The notes under the pieces are model-generated. The model was not told where the DNA came from and searched no databases. It saw only the letters and a program-made list of their open reading frames with translations. From Chloroflexi bacterium OHK40 (GTDB lineage Bacteria > Chloroflexota > Chloroflexia > Chloroflexales > Chloroflexaceae), in contig SFCB01000241.1 in the NCBI GenBank assembly GCA_004367505.1, positions 1 through 43,978 of the forward strand: a stretch of DNA of 43,978 nt, written 5' to 3'. Position numbers and translations under genes: made by a program. How positions within the stretch are numbered: position 1 is the stretch's first letter; each line of letters opens with the position of its first letter. Below are positions 8,177-16,245 of this stretch, piece after piece.

Positions 8177-9028
8177 TCACTGACCCCGGGCGGCCCGAAC
8201 GAATCGGCGCACGCGGGCTCGATCAACCGGGTTGGCGATCTCGCCATCAACTTTGATACTGCTCCCCACAATCACGCCGTCGGCCACCTCCATAAACGGG
8301 CCGATGTTGCGCTCATCGGTGCCGCTTCCGAGCAGGATGGGCGTATCACCGGCGAGCCGACGCGCCTCGCGCACCTTCTCCAGGTCGGGGGCGTCGCCTG
8401 TCATGCGGCCGGAGATAATCAGCGCGTCGGCACCAAAGAAGCGTGTCCACTCGATATGGGTTGCCAGGTCGATGCCGGGGAAGCGCACCGAATGCTTTTT
8501 ATCGACATCAGCAAACAGTTTGATCTGCTCGGCGTCCAGTTCCTTGCGCCGCCGCAGCAGGTCCGCTGCACAGCCCTCGTCCCAACTACCGGCATCCCAG
8601 ACGCCGGCACCGGTGAACATGCAGACGCGGATGAAGCTCGCGCCGGCGGCGATCGCGATCCCTAGCAGGGCCACGCCGCCGTTGTGAACAAGATTGATGC
8701 CCATCGGCAGTTCGGGTACTGCCTCATGGACCTTCGCGGCGACGACCGCGTGGGCGGCGATGCTCTCCGGTTGCACGTGGGGCCCCGCGCGAAAAGGGAT
8801 ATCCCACATATTCTCAACGATCAGGCTGTCACAGCCGCCCTCGGCCAGGGCAGTGGCATCGCGGACGGCGTGCTCGATGATCGTGGCCATCCCGTAGCCG
8901 CTGTACCCTGGCGCGCCGGGGAGCGGCCAGCAGTGAACCATGCCGATCACGGGCCGGGCTGCGCCGCACACCGCTGCGAGATCGGTCGTGCGAAGCGCGT
9001 CGAGGCGGGCCTTCCATGCCGGTTTCAC
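8177..9028 (-). CDS. BtpA/SgcQ family TIM-barrel protein
   Basis: This 283-aa protein matches the BtpA/SgcQ family. The N-terminal RPVIGMVHCWPLPGAPGYSG, the ALAEGGCDSLIVENMWDIPF strand, GINLVHNGGVALLGIAIAAGASFIRV, and ADALIISGRMTGDAPDLEKV with a final GSGTDERNI are all diagnostic. BtpA was first linked to photosystem I assembly in cyanobacteria; most bacterial members have no known reaction and sit in sugar or nucleoside catabolic clusters (SgcQ). The GTG at 9028 is chosen because AAGGAG lies about 8 nt upstream; 21 further upstream codons lack a Shine-Dalgarno. It lies downstream of the PfkB kinase on the same strand, across a 17-bp repeat array. Confidence 0.9.
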   Translation of the reverse strand: MKPAWKARLDALRTTDLAAVCGAARPVIGMVHCWPLPGAPGYSGYGMATIIEHAVRDATALAEGGCDSLIVENMWDIPFRAGPHVQPESIAAHAVVAAKVHEAVPELPMGINLVHNGGVALLGIAIAAGASFIRVCMFTGAGVWDAGSWDEGCAADLLRRRKELDAEQIKLFADVDKKHSVRFPGIDLATHIEWTRFFGADALIISGRMTGDAPDLEKVREARRLAGDTPILLGSGTDERNIGPFMEVADGVIVGSSIKVDGEIANPVDRARVRRFVRAARGQ

Positions 9029-9143
9029 CGAATCTTCTCCTTTTCCTTGAATCGTTTTTGCCTCAGGCCGCGTTCGTATTGTCAGGCTCATCTGGCCCGT
9101 TTCCCGTCGTGGGTCACCACGGTGATGTCGCTGGATCGCGATC

Positions 9144-9267
9144 CCGCTGGGGGAGCGGCCCCGCTGGGGGAGCGGCCCCGCTGGGGGAGCGGCCCCGCTG
9201 GGGGAGCGGCCCCGCTGGGGGAGCGGCCCTGCTGGGGGAGCGGCCCCTGTGGGGCGTCTTTACACCG
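9144..9267. repeat. 17-bp tandem repeat array B
   Basis: Six copies of a 17-bp unit begin at 9146, 9163, 9180, 9197, 9214 and 9231. Each carries a small dyad CCGCT-GGGGG-AGCGG; the last copies have single changes. The array ends in ggggcgtctttacaccg (9251-9267), which nearly matches the unit of array A. It fills most of the 247-bp gap between the stop of the PfkB gene and the start of the BtpA-like gene. Confidence 0.9.
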
Positions 9268-9275
9268 TATGATGT

Positions 9276-10241
9276 TTATGCCGGGGCGATCAGACGGTGC
9301 AGGGAGTAGTCCAGGCGAGCCGCGATCTCGGCCCTGGTGGGGATGGCGTCGGCAGCGCCTGGCCGCGTCGCTGTCAGAGCGCCGAGCAGGTTGGCAAGCG
9401 CCGCGGAAGCGGGCAGATCGGCGCCACGCAGCGTGGCCCAGGCGTAGCCCGCCGTAAACGCATCGCCACAGCCATTGGTGTCTACAACGTGTACGGCTGG
9501 CGGCAGGACGTTCAGCCGCGCCGCGCCCTCGGCCACACTGCATCCCTGCGGCCCGCGTTTCACGGCTACGTGGCGTGCGCCCGCCTTGATCAGGCTGTCG
9601 ATCGCCCCGTGTACACCCTGGCCGGGAATCAAGGCCCGCAATTCGTCTTCGTTCAGGGTAAGAAGCCAGAGCTTTGGCAACAACCCGAGCAAGAGCTGGC
9701 GCGCGGCGCGGATCGTCGGGAGGCACAGGTCGAGAGCGACGGGGACGCCGTGATCCAGGGCTATGTCGATCGCGCGGGTGGCGCAATGCTGCTGCGGGCC
9801 TTCGAGCAGGCTGTGGCCGCACACGACGAGCAGGCTGCTCTCGGCAATCTGCTGCGGCGTAAGGGCCGCAGGGTCGCAGCGGACGTTCGCGCCCCGATAG
9901 CTGAGGAAGGTTCGCTGGCCGTCCGGGCTGACCATCACGCCGCAAAGCCCCGTCGGGGTCTCGGGGTCGCTCTGGATGGAGGTAAGCTCGATCCCGGCCC
10001 GGCGTGCGGCGCGCAGCGCCACCTCGGCGGCCGGGTCGTTCCCCACGCGGGCGATCAGGCGGGCCTGGGCGCCGAGGCGCCCGAGGGCTACCGCAACGTT
10101 CAGCCCCGCGCCACCGCTGTGCCAGCGCAGGCTGCCGGTGGGCACGTCGTCGCCGGCCTGCGGGTAGTACGGCAGCGTGAAGCTCAGATCGACATTGATG
10201 TCGCCAAGGATGGCAATAAAGGGGGCGGCACTGCTTAGCAT
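9276..10241 (-). CDS. PfkB/ribokinase family carbohydrate kinase
   Basis: This 321-aa sugar or nucleoside kinase has the PfkB signature 1 region [17 protein letters not shown] after a typical N-terminal GDINVDL. It also has [11 protein letters not shown], the NEDELRAL loop, KRGPQG, and signature 2 with the catalytic Asp and anion hole ([18 protein letters not shown]). The length is normal. The ATG at 10241 begins [15 protein letters not shown]; no strong Shine-Dalgarno is visible, so an internal start is possible. Open frame continues far upstream on this strand but is antisense to the hybrid kinase and is not coding. The likely role is phosphorylating a sugar before aldol cleavage by neighbours. 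Confidence 0.9.
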   Translation of the reverse strand: MLSSAAPFIAILGDINVDLSFTLPYYPQAGDDVPTGSLRWHSGGAGLNVAVALGRLGAQARLIARVGNDPAAEVALRAARRAGIELTSIQSDPETPTGLCGVMVSPDGQRTFLSYRGANVRCDPAALTPQQIAESSLLVVCGHSLLEGPQQHCATRAIDIALDHGVPVALDLCLPTIRAARQLLLGLLPKLWLLTLNEDELRALIPGQGVHGAIDSLIKAGARHVAVKRGPQGCSVAEGAARLNVLPPAVHVVDTNGCGDAFTAGYAWATLRGADLPASAALANLLGALTATRPGAADAIPTRAEIAARLDYSLHRLIAPA

Positions 10242-10355
10242 CGGTGGCTCATCGGGTGGGGCGGCGGTGGTGGGTGCCGAGCTTGCGATCGGCACGGGCC
10301 ACAGTGTACAATTTACATCTACGATCAGCAAACTCGCGCTGCGGTAGGCGACCCT

Positions 10356-10363
10356 GCTAGTAT
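10356..10363 (+). promoter_or_regulatory. Possible extended -10 promoter for the hybrid kinase
   Basis: TGC-TAGTAT (TGn plus -10 box at 10358-10363) lies 37 nt before the kinase ATG. No good -35 box is seen. Initiation would fall near 10370, giving a leader of about 30 nt. Confidence 0.4.
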
Positions 10364-10400
10364 AAGGCGCCCGATCTGCGGCAGGCGGGCGCAAGCGATT

Positions 10401-12824
10401 ATGGAAGAAATCCTGATCATCGACGACAGCGAGCAGATCACCGGGCTCCTGGCGAACTACGTGCTGCCAGAGCTCGGCTACAGCCCCGTCGTCGCGCATA
10501 CCGGTCGCCAGGGGCTCCAGCGGCTCCGCGCCCACCTGCCCGATCTGATCCTGCTCGATCTGCAGCTCCCCGATATCAGCGGCCTCGACCTGCTGCGCCT
10601 GATCGCCCAGGAGGGCTACGATGTTCCCGTCATCCTGATGACGGCTCACGGCTCGGAGAATATTGCGGTGGAGGCTTTCCGCCTCGGTGCTCGCAACTAT
10701 CTGATCAAGCCCTTCTCCGATACCGAGGCCCGCGCAGTGATCGACCAGGCGCTGCGCGAGCGCCGCCTCCGCCGCGATAAGGAGCAGCTCACCGCCAAGC
10801 TCCAGATGCGGGTCCAGGAGCTTACCGTTCTCTCGAAGATCGGCAAGTCGGTTACCGGCCTGATGAACCAGGAGCAACTCCTGGAGCGGATCGTTGAGGC
10901 CAGTGTCTTCATCACGCAGGCCGAGGAGGGATTCCTCCTGCTCCACGACGCTCAGCAGAATGAGCTCTATCTGCGCGCCGCTAAGAACCTCGGTGAGCAG
11001 CGCGCCCAGAGCCTGCGCATTCCCGTCGATGATACCCTCGCGGGCCAGGTGGTGCGCACCGGTAAGCCGGTACGGCTCGATCAGGTGCGGACCGGGACAG
11101 CGCTCAAGGTGAAGACGGGCTTTCTCGTTCGCGCGATCCTCCAGGTGCCGCTCACCGTTGGTAACCAGGTGATCGGCGTGCTGGCCGTCGATAATCGCAC
11201 CACCGACCGGCCCTTCACCGAGACGGACCAGAACCTGCTCGCCTCCCTCGCCGACTATGCCGCCATCGCGATCGAGAATGCCCGCCTCTTCGAACGGGTC
11301 AAGCTGGAGGAGCAGCGCTACAAAGGGCTCTTTGCCAACGCCTATGATCTGATCTTCATGCTTGATCGCGAGTTGCGAATTACGAGCATGAATCGGGTTG
11401 GGGAGATGCTCACCGGGTACCCGGTGGCGAAGTTGATCGGGAGCCCTCTCGCGGCGCTCTGTTCGCCCGCTTCCTGGCAGGGTGTGCTGCCCTCGCTGCG
11501 CCAGCTCCTCACAGGGCAGAGTGTGGAGCCCTTCGAGCTGGAGTTGGTGCGCCACGACCAGGAGCCCGTGTATCTCGAAGTCTCCGCCCAGGTGATTCAG
11601 AATGGTGTTGGCGTCTCCGGACTGCATTGTATTGCCCGCGATCTGACGGTCCGGCGCCGTCTCGAGCAGCAACTCATCCAGTCGGAGAAGCTTTCCGCCA
11701 TCGGGCAGCTTGTTGCCGGTGTTGCTCACGAGCTCAACAATCCGCTTACCAGTGTCAGCGGTTACGCCCAGTTGCTCCTGCGCGATACCCGTCTCCCCGC
11801 CGATACCCACCAGGATATCGAGCAGATCTATGCCCAGGCTGAGCGGGCGGGGAAGATCGTTCAGAATTTGCTGATCTTTGCCCGCGAGCATAAGCCCGAG
11901 CGCCGCATGGTCTCCGTGAATGAGGCGATCACGAGCGCCCTCGCCCTCCAGAACTACCAACTCAAGGTCGACAATATCGGTGTTCTCGCCGAGCTCGCGC
12001 CGGATCTGCCCTTCACCACCGCCGATAGCCATCAGCTCCAGCAGGTCTTCCTCAACCTGATCACCAATGCGCGCCACGCGATGGTGGAGAAGGGCGGGCG
12101 CGGAACGCTCACCCTCCGCAGCAGCCTGGTGCGTGGCGAGAACGGTGTTGCGATGATCCAGGTGGAGGTTGCCGATACCGGCGTCGGCATCCCCGAGCGG
12201 GACCTGCCCAAGATCTTTAATCCATTTTTTACCACAAAGCCCGTGGGCCAGGGGACTGGCCTCGGGCTTTCGATCTGTTTTGGTATCATCAAGGAGCACG
12301 ATGGCCAGATCTGGGCCGAGAGCCAGCTCGGCGTTGGGACGCGCATCTTTGTGACGTTGCCGGTGCGCACACTCGAGTTGCCCATCGCTGAGCCGCCCGC
12401 CGAGGCTCGCGGCGGCGCTGAGGAGCCGGAGAGTGCTTTGAGCGTGCTGGTCGTGGATGATGAGGAGCCGGTGGTGCGCCTGATCGGCCGCCTGCTACAC
12501 GATATGGGCCACCGGGCGACGGCTGTCACCAGTGGTGATGCGGCACTCGAGATGCTTGGCCGCGAACCCTTCGACCTGGTGCTCTGCGACGTGAAGATGC
12601 CCGGCTTGAATGGCTTCGAGCTCGTGAATGCGATGCGCGAGCGTTCGCCTGACCTTGCCGAGCGCGTGATCTTTATTACCGGCGACACGCTCAGCCCCGC
12701 TACCCGCACGCGGATCGAGCGTAGTGGCAATCTCTTCCTTCCCAAGCCGTTCTCGATCGAGCAGCTCGAACTGGCCCTTCAGTCCCTCGTCAAGCGGCGC
12801 TCGATCAACTCTAGCGATCATTAG
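10401..12824 (+). CDS. Hybrid sensor kinase REC-GAF-PAS-HisKA-HATPase-REC
   Basis: This 807-aa cytoplasmic signalling protein has receiver domains at both ends. REC1 spans residues 1-120 with phospho-acceptor Asp53 in [10 protein letters not shown] and the conserved Lys in YLIKPF. After a coiled segment comes a GAF domain (about 150-300), a PAS domain (about 305-425), HisKA with His443 in [12 protein letters not shown], and HATPase_c with N (LITNARHAM), G1 (DTGVGIPE) and G2 (GTGLGLSI) boxes. REC2 (about 678-800) has Asp730 in [10 protein letters not shown]. There is no membrane segment, so the signal is soluble or delivered through REC1. No separate response regulator or DNA-binding protein is adjacent. 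The ATG at 10401 has only a weak Shine-Dalgarno. Confidence 0.93.
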   Translation: MEEILIIDDSEQITGLLANYVLPELGYSPVVAHTGRQGLQRLRAHLPDLILLDLQLPDISGLDLLRLIAQEGYDVPVILMTAHGSENIAVEAFRLGARNYLIKPFSDTEARAVIDQALRERRLRRDKEQLTAKLQMRVQELTVLSKIGKSVTGLMNQEQLLERIVEASVFITQAEEGFLLLHDAQQNELYLRAAKNLGEQRAQSLRIPVDDTLAGQVVRTGKPVRLDQVRTGTALKVKTGFLVRAILQVPLTVGNQVIGVLAVDNRTTDRPFTETDQNLLASLADYAAIAIENARLFERVKLEEQRYKGLFANAYDLIFMLDRELRITSMNRVGEMLTGYPVAKLIGSPLAALCSPASWQGVLPSLRQLLTGQSVEPFELELVRHDQEPVYLEVSAQVIQNGVGVSGLHCIARDLTVRRRLEQQLIQSEKLSAIGQLVAGVAHELNNPLTSVSGYAQLLLRDTRLPADTHQDIEQIYAQAERAGKIVQNLLIFAREHKPERRMVSVNEAITSALALQNYQLKVDNIGVLAELAPDLPFTTADSHQLQQVFLNLITNARHAMVEKGGRGTLTLRSSLVRGENGVAMIQVEVADTGVGIPERDLPKIFNPFFTTKPVGQGTGLGLSICFGIIKEHDGQIWAESQLGVGTRIFVTLPVRTLELPIAEPPAEARGGAEEPESALSVLVVDDEEPVVRLIGRLLHDMGHRATAVTSGDAALEMLGREPFDLVLCDVKMPGLNGFELVNAMRERSPDLAERVIFITGDTLSPATRTRIERSGNLFLPKPFSIEQLELALQSLVKRRSINSSDH

Positions 12825-12850
12825 CCCAGAATATGGTATGGTGTTAGGTA

Positions 12851-12872
12851 GCGGTGGCGCCAGCGCCACCGC
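12851..12872. terminator. Hairpin after the hybrid kinase
   Basis: GCGGTGGCGC (12851-12860) and GCGCCACCGC (12863-12872) form a perfect 10-bp inverted repeat, with an overlapping GCCAGCG/CGCTGGC dyad. It starts 26 nt after the kinase stop. No T-run follows, so terminator function is inferred from position. Confidence 0.4.
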
Positions 12873-13042
12873 TGGCGCTAGCACAGCCCACGATCACCCG
12901 CTGTACACATCCTGGCCGCCGATCGGAGTCTGTGGAGATCGCGTGACCTTGTTGGGCCCAACCAGCGAAGTGGCGGCGCCAGGATCCGGCGAGTCTGATC
13001 GGCACTCGCCGTCGCTTCGCGACCAGCGTATCAGGGGCAGGT

Positions 13043-13957
13043 GTGGATAGATATACGACTCAGGCGATTGCGGCGATCGCCGAGGATAGTGTTTCGGGCG
13101 CGGTGGAGATCGCCGAGAAAGCCGCTGAGGTGATCCAGCGTCTTGCCCGGAGTGAGCAGGCCGCTCCGATCGATGAGCTTCGCCGGTCGATGATCGAGGT
13201 GGGCTGGGCCCTGATCCGTGCGCATCCCACGATGGCCCCGCTCGTCAATCTCGTCAATGCAGTGCTCTGGAAGCTCGACGAGGCCGATGCCCCGGAGCGG
13301 GCGCGCCATGGGGTCGTCGAGACGTGCAGCGACTTCAAGCGCCGGCTGCGCGTTCACGAAGCCGCGATCGCCGAGACGGCACTGCGCCTGATTCCCGAAG
13401 ATGGGCAGGTGCTCACGAATGGGCGCAGCACCACAGTGCGGGCGGCCTTGCGCCACGCCCAGCGCGCTGGCCGGCGCTTCCGCGCGGTGTGCGCCGAAGG
13501 CCGACCGGCCTGTGAGGGCCGCTCCCTCGCCGCCGAGCTCGCCGCCAGCGGGATTCATGTCACGCTCGTGATCGACGCGCTGGCGGTGGTCCTGGCCGGC
13601 CAGTCGCAGTTGGTCCTTGTTGGCGCTGACTACCTGAGCGGCCAGGGACTGGTGAATAAAGTGGGCACCTATGGGATCGCGCTCTCTGCCGCTGCGGCGG
13701 ATGTGCCAATGTACGCTCTCTGCGGCAGTGAGAAGTTTCTTCCTCCCGGCTACGTGCCGCCGGCTCAGGCCCACTGGCCCGCCGAACAGGTCTGGGCCGA
13801 TGCTCCGCCCGGGGTGGCGATCACCAATCTCTACTTCGACCGGACACCGCTCAGCGCGCTTGCCGGGATCGTGACCGAGCAGGGGGTACAGCCCGCCGCC
13901 GGGATTGAGGCCTGGCTGGCCGCCACCAGGCTCCACCCGGCGCTGCAGCAGGCCTGA
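13043..13957 (+). CDS. eIF-2B alpha/delta-related protein (sugar-phosphate isomerase-like)
   Basis: This 304-aa member of the eIF2B/MtnA/ribose-1,5-bisphosphate isomerase superfamily has an N-terminal helical region (1-100). A Rossmann-like half follows with VLTNGRSTTVRAAL, CEGRSLAAELAASGI, and LVGADYLSGQGLVNKVGTYGIAL, which are the superfamily's ligand-site motifs. Archaeal relatives isomerise ribose-1,5-bisphosphate and MtnA isomerises methylthioribose-1-phosphate; bacterial short members like this are mostly uncharacterised. The start is GTG at 13043 with AGGGG about 6 nt upstream; a GTG at 13041 is in another frame. It stands alone between the hybrid kinase and a convergent glycosyltransferase. 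Confidence 0.85.
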   Translation: MDRYTTQAIAAIAEDSVSGAVEIAEKAAEVIQRLARSEQAAPIDELRRSMIEVGWALIRAHPTMAPLVNLVNAVLWKLDEADAPERARHGVVETCSDFKRRLRVHEAAIAETALRLIPEDGQVLTNGRSTTVRAALRHAQRAGRRFRAVCAEGRPACEGRSLAAELAASGIHVTLVIDALAVVLAGQSQLVLVGADYLSGQGLVNKVGTYGIALSAAAADVPMYALCGSEKFLPPGYVPPAQAHWPAEQVWADAPPGVAITNLYFDRTPLSALAGIVTEQGVQPAAGIEAWLAATRLHPALQQA

Positions 13958-14007
13958 GCACCGAAGCTCACACCTGGCACGGGCCGGGGGCTGGAGCGGC
14001 CATCGTC

Positions 14008-15120
14008 TCAGTGCGCGACGCGACGGTAGATTGCGAGCGTCTCCCGGGCCGCCCGGGCCCAGGAGAAGCGGGCGGCCTGCGCAGGGCCACGGCGGGCCAG
14101 TTCATCGCGGGCGCCAGCGTCGGCCCAGAGCTCCGCAATGGTTGTCGCCCAGGCATCCACATCGCGTGCGGGCAGCGTGCGGGCAGCGGTACCTACTACC
14201 TCCGGCAGGCTGCTCGTGTCGGCCACCACGGTAGGCGCGCCGCAGGCCAGGGCCTCCAGGGCCGGCAGCCCGAAGCCCTCGTAAAGGGAGGGGTTCAGGT
14301 AGAGCCTGCAAGCGTTGTAGAGCCAGAGCTGATCGTCAATTTCGACCCGGCCGAGGAAGCGCAGCGCCTCGCCGAGCCGCAAATCACGGGCCAGTGCGAA
14401 GATCGGCTCGTCGAGCCATCCGCGCCCGCCCGCCACCACGAGTTGGTAGTCGACGCCGGGCGCGCGATCGCGGCAAACCCGGAGCGCCCGGAGCAGGGTC
14501 TCCAGGTTTTTGCGCGGCTCGATCGTGCTCACAAAGAGCAGAAACGTGCCTGCCATCAGGCGGTGCCCGTTGACCTCCCGTGCCTCGCCCGGGGGCACGG
14601 CGATCGGTCGGAAGCGGGGGTCCGCCGCTTCGTACACAACATCCACCCGCTCGGAAGGCAGCTCCAGCAGGGTTACGATGTCGCGGCGAGTCGCTTCGGA
14701 GACGGCGATCACAGCGTCGGCGGCGTGGGCGGATGCCCGCACCTGGCCATAGTAGGCGCGGGCATTGGCGTCGAGGATCTGGGGAAAGTGGATGAACGCC
14801 AGGTCGTGGATCGTCACGACAGCGGGGCAGGGTCGCCAGCGTGGTGCGATGAAGTCGGGGCAGTGGAGCAGGTGCAACCGGCGGGGGAGCAGTTCGGCCG
14901 GCAGGCTCCAACGTTCGAAGCGGTTGTGGGGTGGGGTGAGTAGTGCGGCGCGCTCGACGTTCGGCGCAATGACGAGCGGTCGCCGCTGCCGGACGTGTTG
15001 CAGAGCCACCAGCGTATCAGTGGGCGCAAGCGGCGCGAGGGCGGTGAGCAACTGGCGGGTGTACTGCGCGATGCCGCCCGGGCGGTACGCGTTGAGGCGG
15101 GCGTCGATGCCGATGCGCAT
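14008..15120 (-). CDS. Glycosyltransferase family 4 (GT-B)
   Basis: This 370-aa glycosyltransferase has the GT-B fold. The N-terminal MRIGIDARL...PGGIAQYTRQL is the glycine-rich acceptor-side loop. The C-terminal half carries LLFVSTIEPRKNLETLLRAL (donor phosphate grip) and PSLYEGFGLPALEALACG with the E-x7-E signature. This form is close to mannosyl- and glucosyl-transferases of the WbaZ/RfaG type. It would act at the cytoplasmic membrane face in glycan or glycolipid assembly. Its ATG directly follows the stop codon of the upstream metallohydrolase (TAG-ATG), so the two are co-transcribed. Donor and acceptor are unknown. Confidence 0.92.
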   Translation of the reverse strand: MRIGIDARLNAYRPGGIAQYTRQLLTALAPLAPTDTLVALQHVRQRRPLVIAPNVERAALLTPPHNRFERWSLPAELLPRRLHLLHCPDFIAPRWRPCPAVVTIHDLAFIHFPQILDANARAYYGQVRASAHAADAVIAVSEATRRDIVTLLELPSERVDVVYEAADPRFRPIAVPPGEAREVNGHRLMAGTFLLFVSTIEPRKNLETLLRALRVCRDRAPGVDYQLVVAGGRGWLDEPIFALARDLRLGEALRFLGRVEIDDQLWLYNACRLYLNPSLYEGFGLPALEALACGAPTVVADTSSLPEVVGTAARTLPARDVDAWATTIAELWADAGARDELARRGPAQAARFSWARAARETLAIYRRVAH

Positions 15121-15879
15121 CTACTCGACCGTCACCTCGAGCCCGTCGTGGGCGAATGCAACGCCGGGGGGGAGCAGCGCGCTGGCCGCGTCGTGCTCGA
15201 TCGCGTGGGTCATATGCACCAGAAAGGCCCGCTGCGGCTGCAGCGCGGCGATCACCTCGAGCGCTTCAGCGACGGTATAGTGGGTCGGGTGGGCGGTATA
15301 GCGCAGCGCGTTGAGCACCAGGACGTCCAGACCACCCAGTAGATCCCAGGAGGCGGGGGGGATCGCGCTGGCGTCCGTCACGTAGCCCAGGCCGCCCACC
15401 CGGTAGCCCGTGATTGTCCAGGTGCCGTGGAGGATGTCGAAGGCCTGCACGGTGGTGCTGCCAATGGCGAACTGCTCAGCAACTGGACGCAGCTCAAGGC
15501 TCGGACGGGTTGAGCCCGTCGAGGTGTCGGTGAAGGCGTAGGCGAAGCGCTCGCGGACATCGGCGAGGGTGCGCGGGTTTCCGTAGACTGGCACGCACCT
15601 CCCGTAGTGGCAGAGCGGGCGCAGGTCGTCGAGGCCGGCCACGTGGTCAAAGTGGGAGTGGGTCAGCAGAACGGCGTCGATCCTGGTGAGGCCCGCGGCG
15701 AGTGCCTGGGTGCGGAAATCGGGGCCTGCGTCGAAGAGGATTGTCTCCTGGCCCGTATCGAGCAGCGCGGAGGTGCGGGTACGCCGGTTGTGCGGGTTGG
15801 GCGAGGTGCAGACTGCACAGCTGCAGCCGATCACCGGGATGCCCATAGACGTGCCGGTGCCGAGAAAACGTAGCCGCAT
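15121..15879 (-). CDS. MBL-fold metallohydrolase, PhnP-like
   Basis: This 252-aa metallo-beta-lactamase-fold phosphodiesterase has the metal motif HSHFDH and an upstream FDAGPDFRTQAL Asp strand. The early CSCAVC cysteine cluster, followed by NRRTRTSALL, is a mark of PhnP-type enzymes with a structural zinc site. PhnP itself opens cyclic phosphoribosyl phosphate, but many relatives outside phosphonate operons act on other cyclic phosphates. No phn genes are present here. The ATG at 15879 has AGGA 6 nt upstream. It is the first gene of a two-gene unit with the GT4 enzyme. Confidence 0.88.
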   Translation of the reverse strand: MRLRFLGTGTSMGIPVIGCSCAVCTSPNPHNRRTRTSALLDTGQETILFDAGPDFRTQALAAGLTRIDAVLLTHSHFDHVAGLDDLRPLCHYGRCVPVYGNPRTLADVRERFAYAFTDTSTGSTRPSLELRPVAEQFAIGSTTVQAFDILHGTWTITGYRVGGLGYVTDASAIPPASWDLLGGLDVLVLNALRYTAHPTHYTVAEALEVIAALQPQRAFLVHMTHAIEHDAASALLPPGVAFAHDGLEVTVE

Positions 15880-16013
15880 AGGTTCCTGGTGGAATCACAC
15901 CGGGCAGGCCATGCCGTGGGCGCAGCCTGCGCCGCCGGTACTGCTGTGCCGAGGCACAGGTTGTAGTGCTACGTAGAGTGCCCTTGAGCCGCAGGATTGC
16001 CGTTCGCCCGTCG

Positions 16014-16022
16014 ATTATAGCA
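16014..16022 (-). promoter_or_regulatory. Extended -10 promoter of metallohydrolase-GT4 unit
   Basis: On the minus strand the sequence reads TGC-TATAAT, a consensus -10 hexamer (16019 down to 16014) with the TGn extension. The -35 match is poor, as expected for extended -10 promoters. Start near 16007 gives a leader of about 130 nt to the ATG at 15879. Confidence 0.65.
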
Positions 16023-16051
16023 TACGCGCCGACAGGATCACATGGCTTTCT

Positions 16052-16078
16052 GATGCTACAAGGTAATTCCGTAGCATC
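16052..16078. promoter_or_regulatory. 27-bp dyad, possible operator
   Basis: GATGCTAC (16052-16059) and GTAGCATC (16071-16078) are perfect inverted 8-mers separated by 11 bp. They lie between the two divergent promoters, about 30 bp upstream of the minus -10 box and 49 bp upstream of the plus -35 box. The spacing suits a dimeric regulator. Confidence 0.45.
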
Positions 16079-16126
16079 GTCGGTCGTAGTTGAATAAAAT
16101 GTTAGCGCCTTCTAACCAATCGCCCC

Positions 16127-16155
16127 TTGATCGGCCAGAGCCGGAAATTTATACT
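16127..16155 (+). promoter_or_regulatory. sigma70-type promoter of the histidine kinase
   Basis: TTGATC (16127-16132) and TATACT (16150-16155) are separated by exactly 17 bp. Initiation is expected near 16162, leaving a leader of about 85 nt. This supports the ATG at 16246 as the kinase start. Confidence 0.7.
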
Positions 16156-16159
16156 CAAA

Positions 16160-16185
16160 ACACCTGGTGTTACCGCGCCAGGTGT
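16160..16185 (+). promoter_or_regulatory. Inverted repeat at the predicted kinase start site
   Basis: ACACCTGG (16160-16167) and CCAGGTGT (16178-16185) are perfect inverted 8-mers with a 10-bp spacer. They begin almost at the predicted +1. This could be a repressor operator or a 5' mRNA stem-loop. Confidence 0.45.
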
Positions 16186-16245
16186 GCTCGCTGCTACCTT
16201 CGGCCCGCAACGTGGCGGCGCCAATGGTGTCAAAGGTGGCTCCGC

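Larger units (their letters stand above)
15880..16245. other. Divergent regulatory region, no gene
   Basis: This 366-bp stretch separates the metallohydrolase (minus) from the histidine kinase (plus). It contains a minus-strand extended -10 promoter, a 27-bp dyad, a plus-strand promoter and a dyad at the predicted plus start site. An in-frame TTG at 16090 would extend the kinase, but the residues encoded are Cys/Arg/Trp-rich and lie partly upstream of the promoter. Confidence 0.7.

Noticed and set aside
8177-9028. Evidence for photosynthesis from the BtpA-like gene
   Set aside because: The BtpA/SgcQ family is common in non-phototrophs and no photosynthesis gene is in the window.
9144-9267. 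CRISPR array or attachment site
   Set aside because: The 17-bp units are head-to-tail with no spacers, and no integrase is nearby.
9276-12299. Minus-strand open frame of about 1,000 codons
   Set aside because: Only its last 321 codons (from 10241) are the PfkB kinase; the rest is antisense to the hybrid kinase and shows no family motifs.
16090-16245. N-terminal extension of the histidine kinase from a TTG
   Set aside because: Most of it lies at or upstream of the predicted promoter and it encodes Cys/Arg/Trp-rich residues; the ATG at 16246 has a Shine-Dalgarno.
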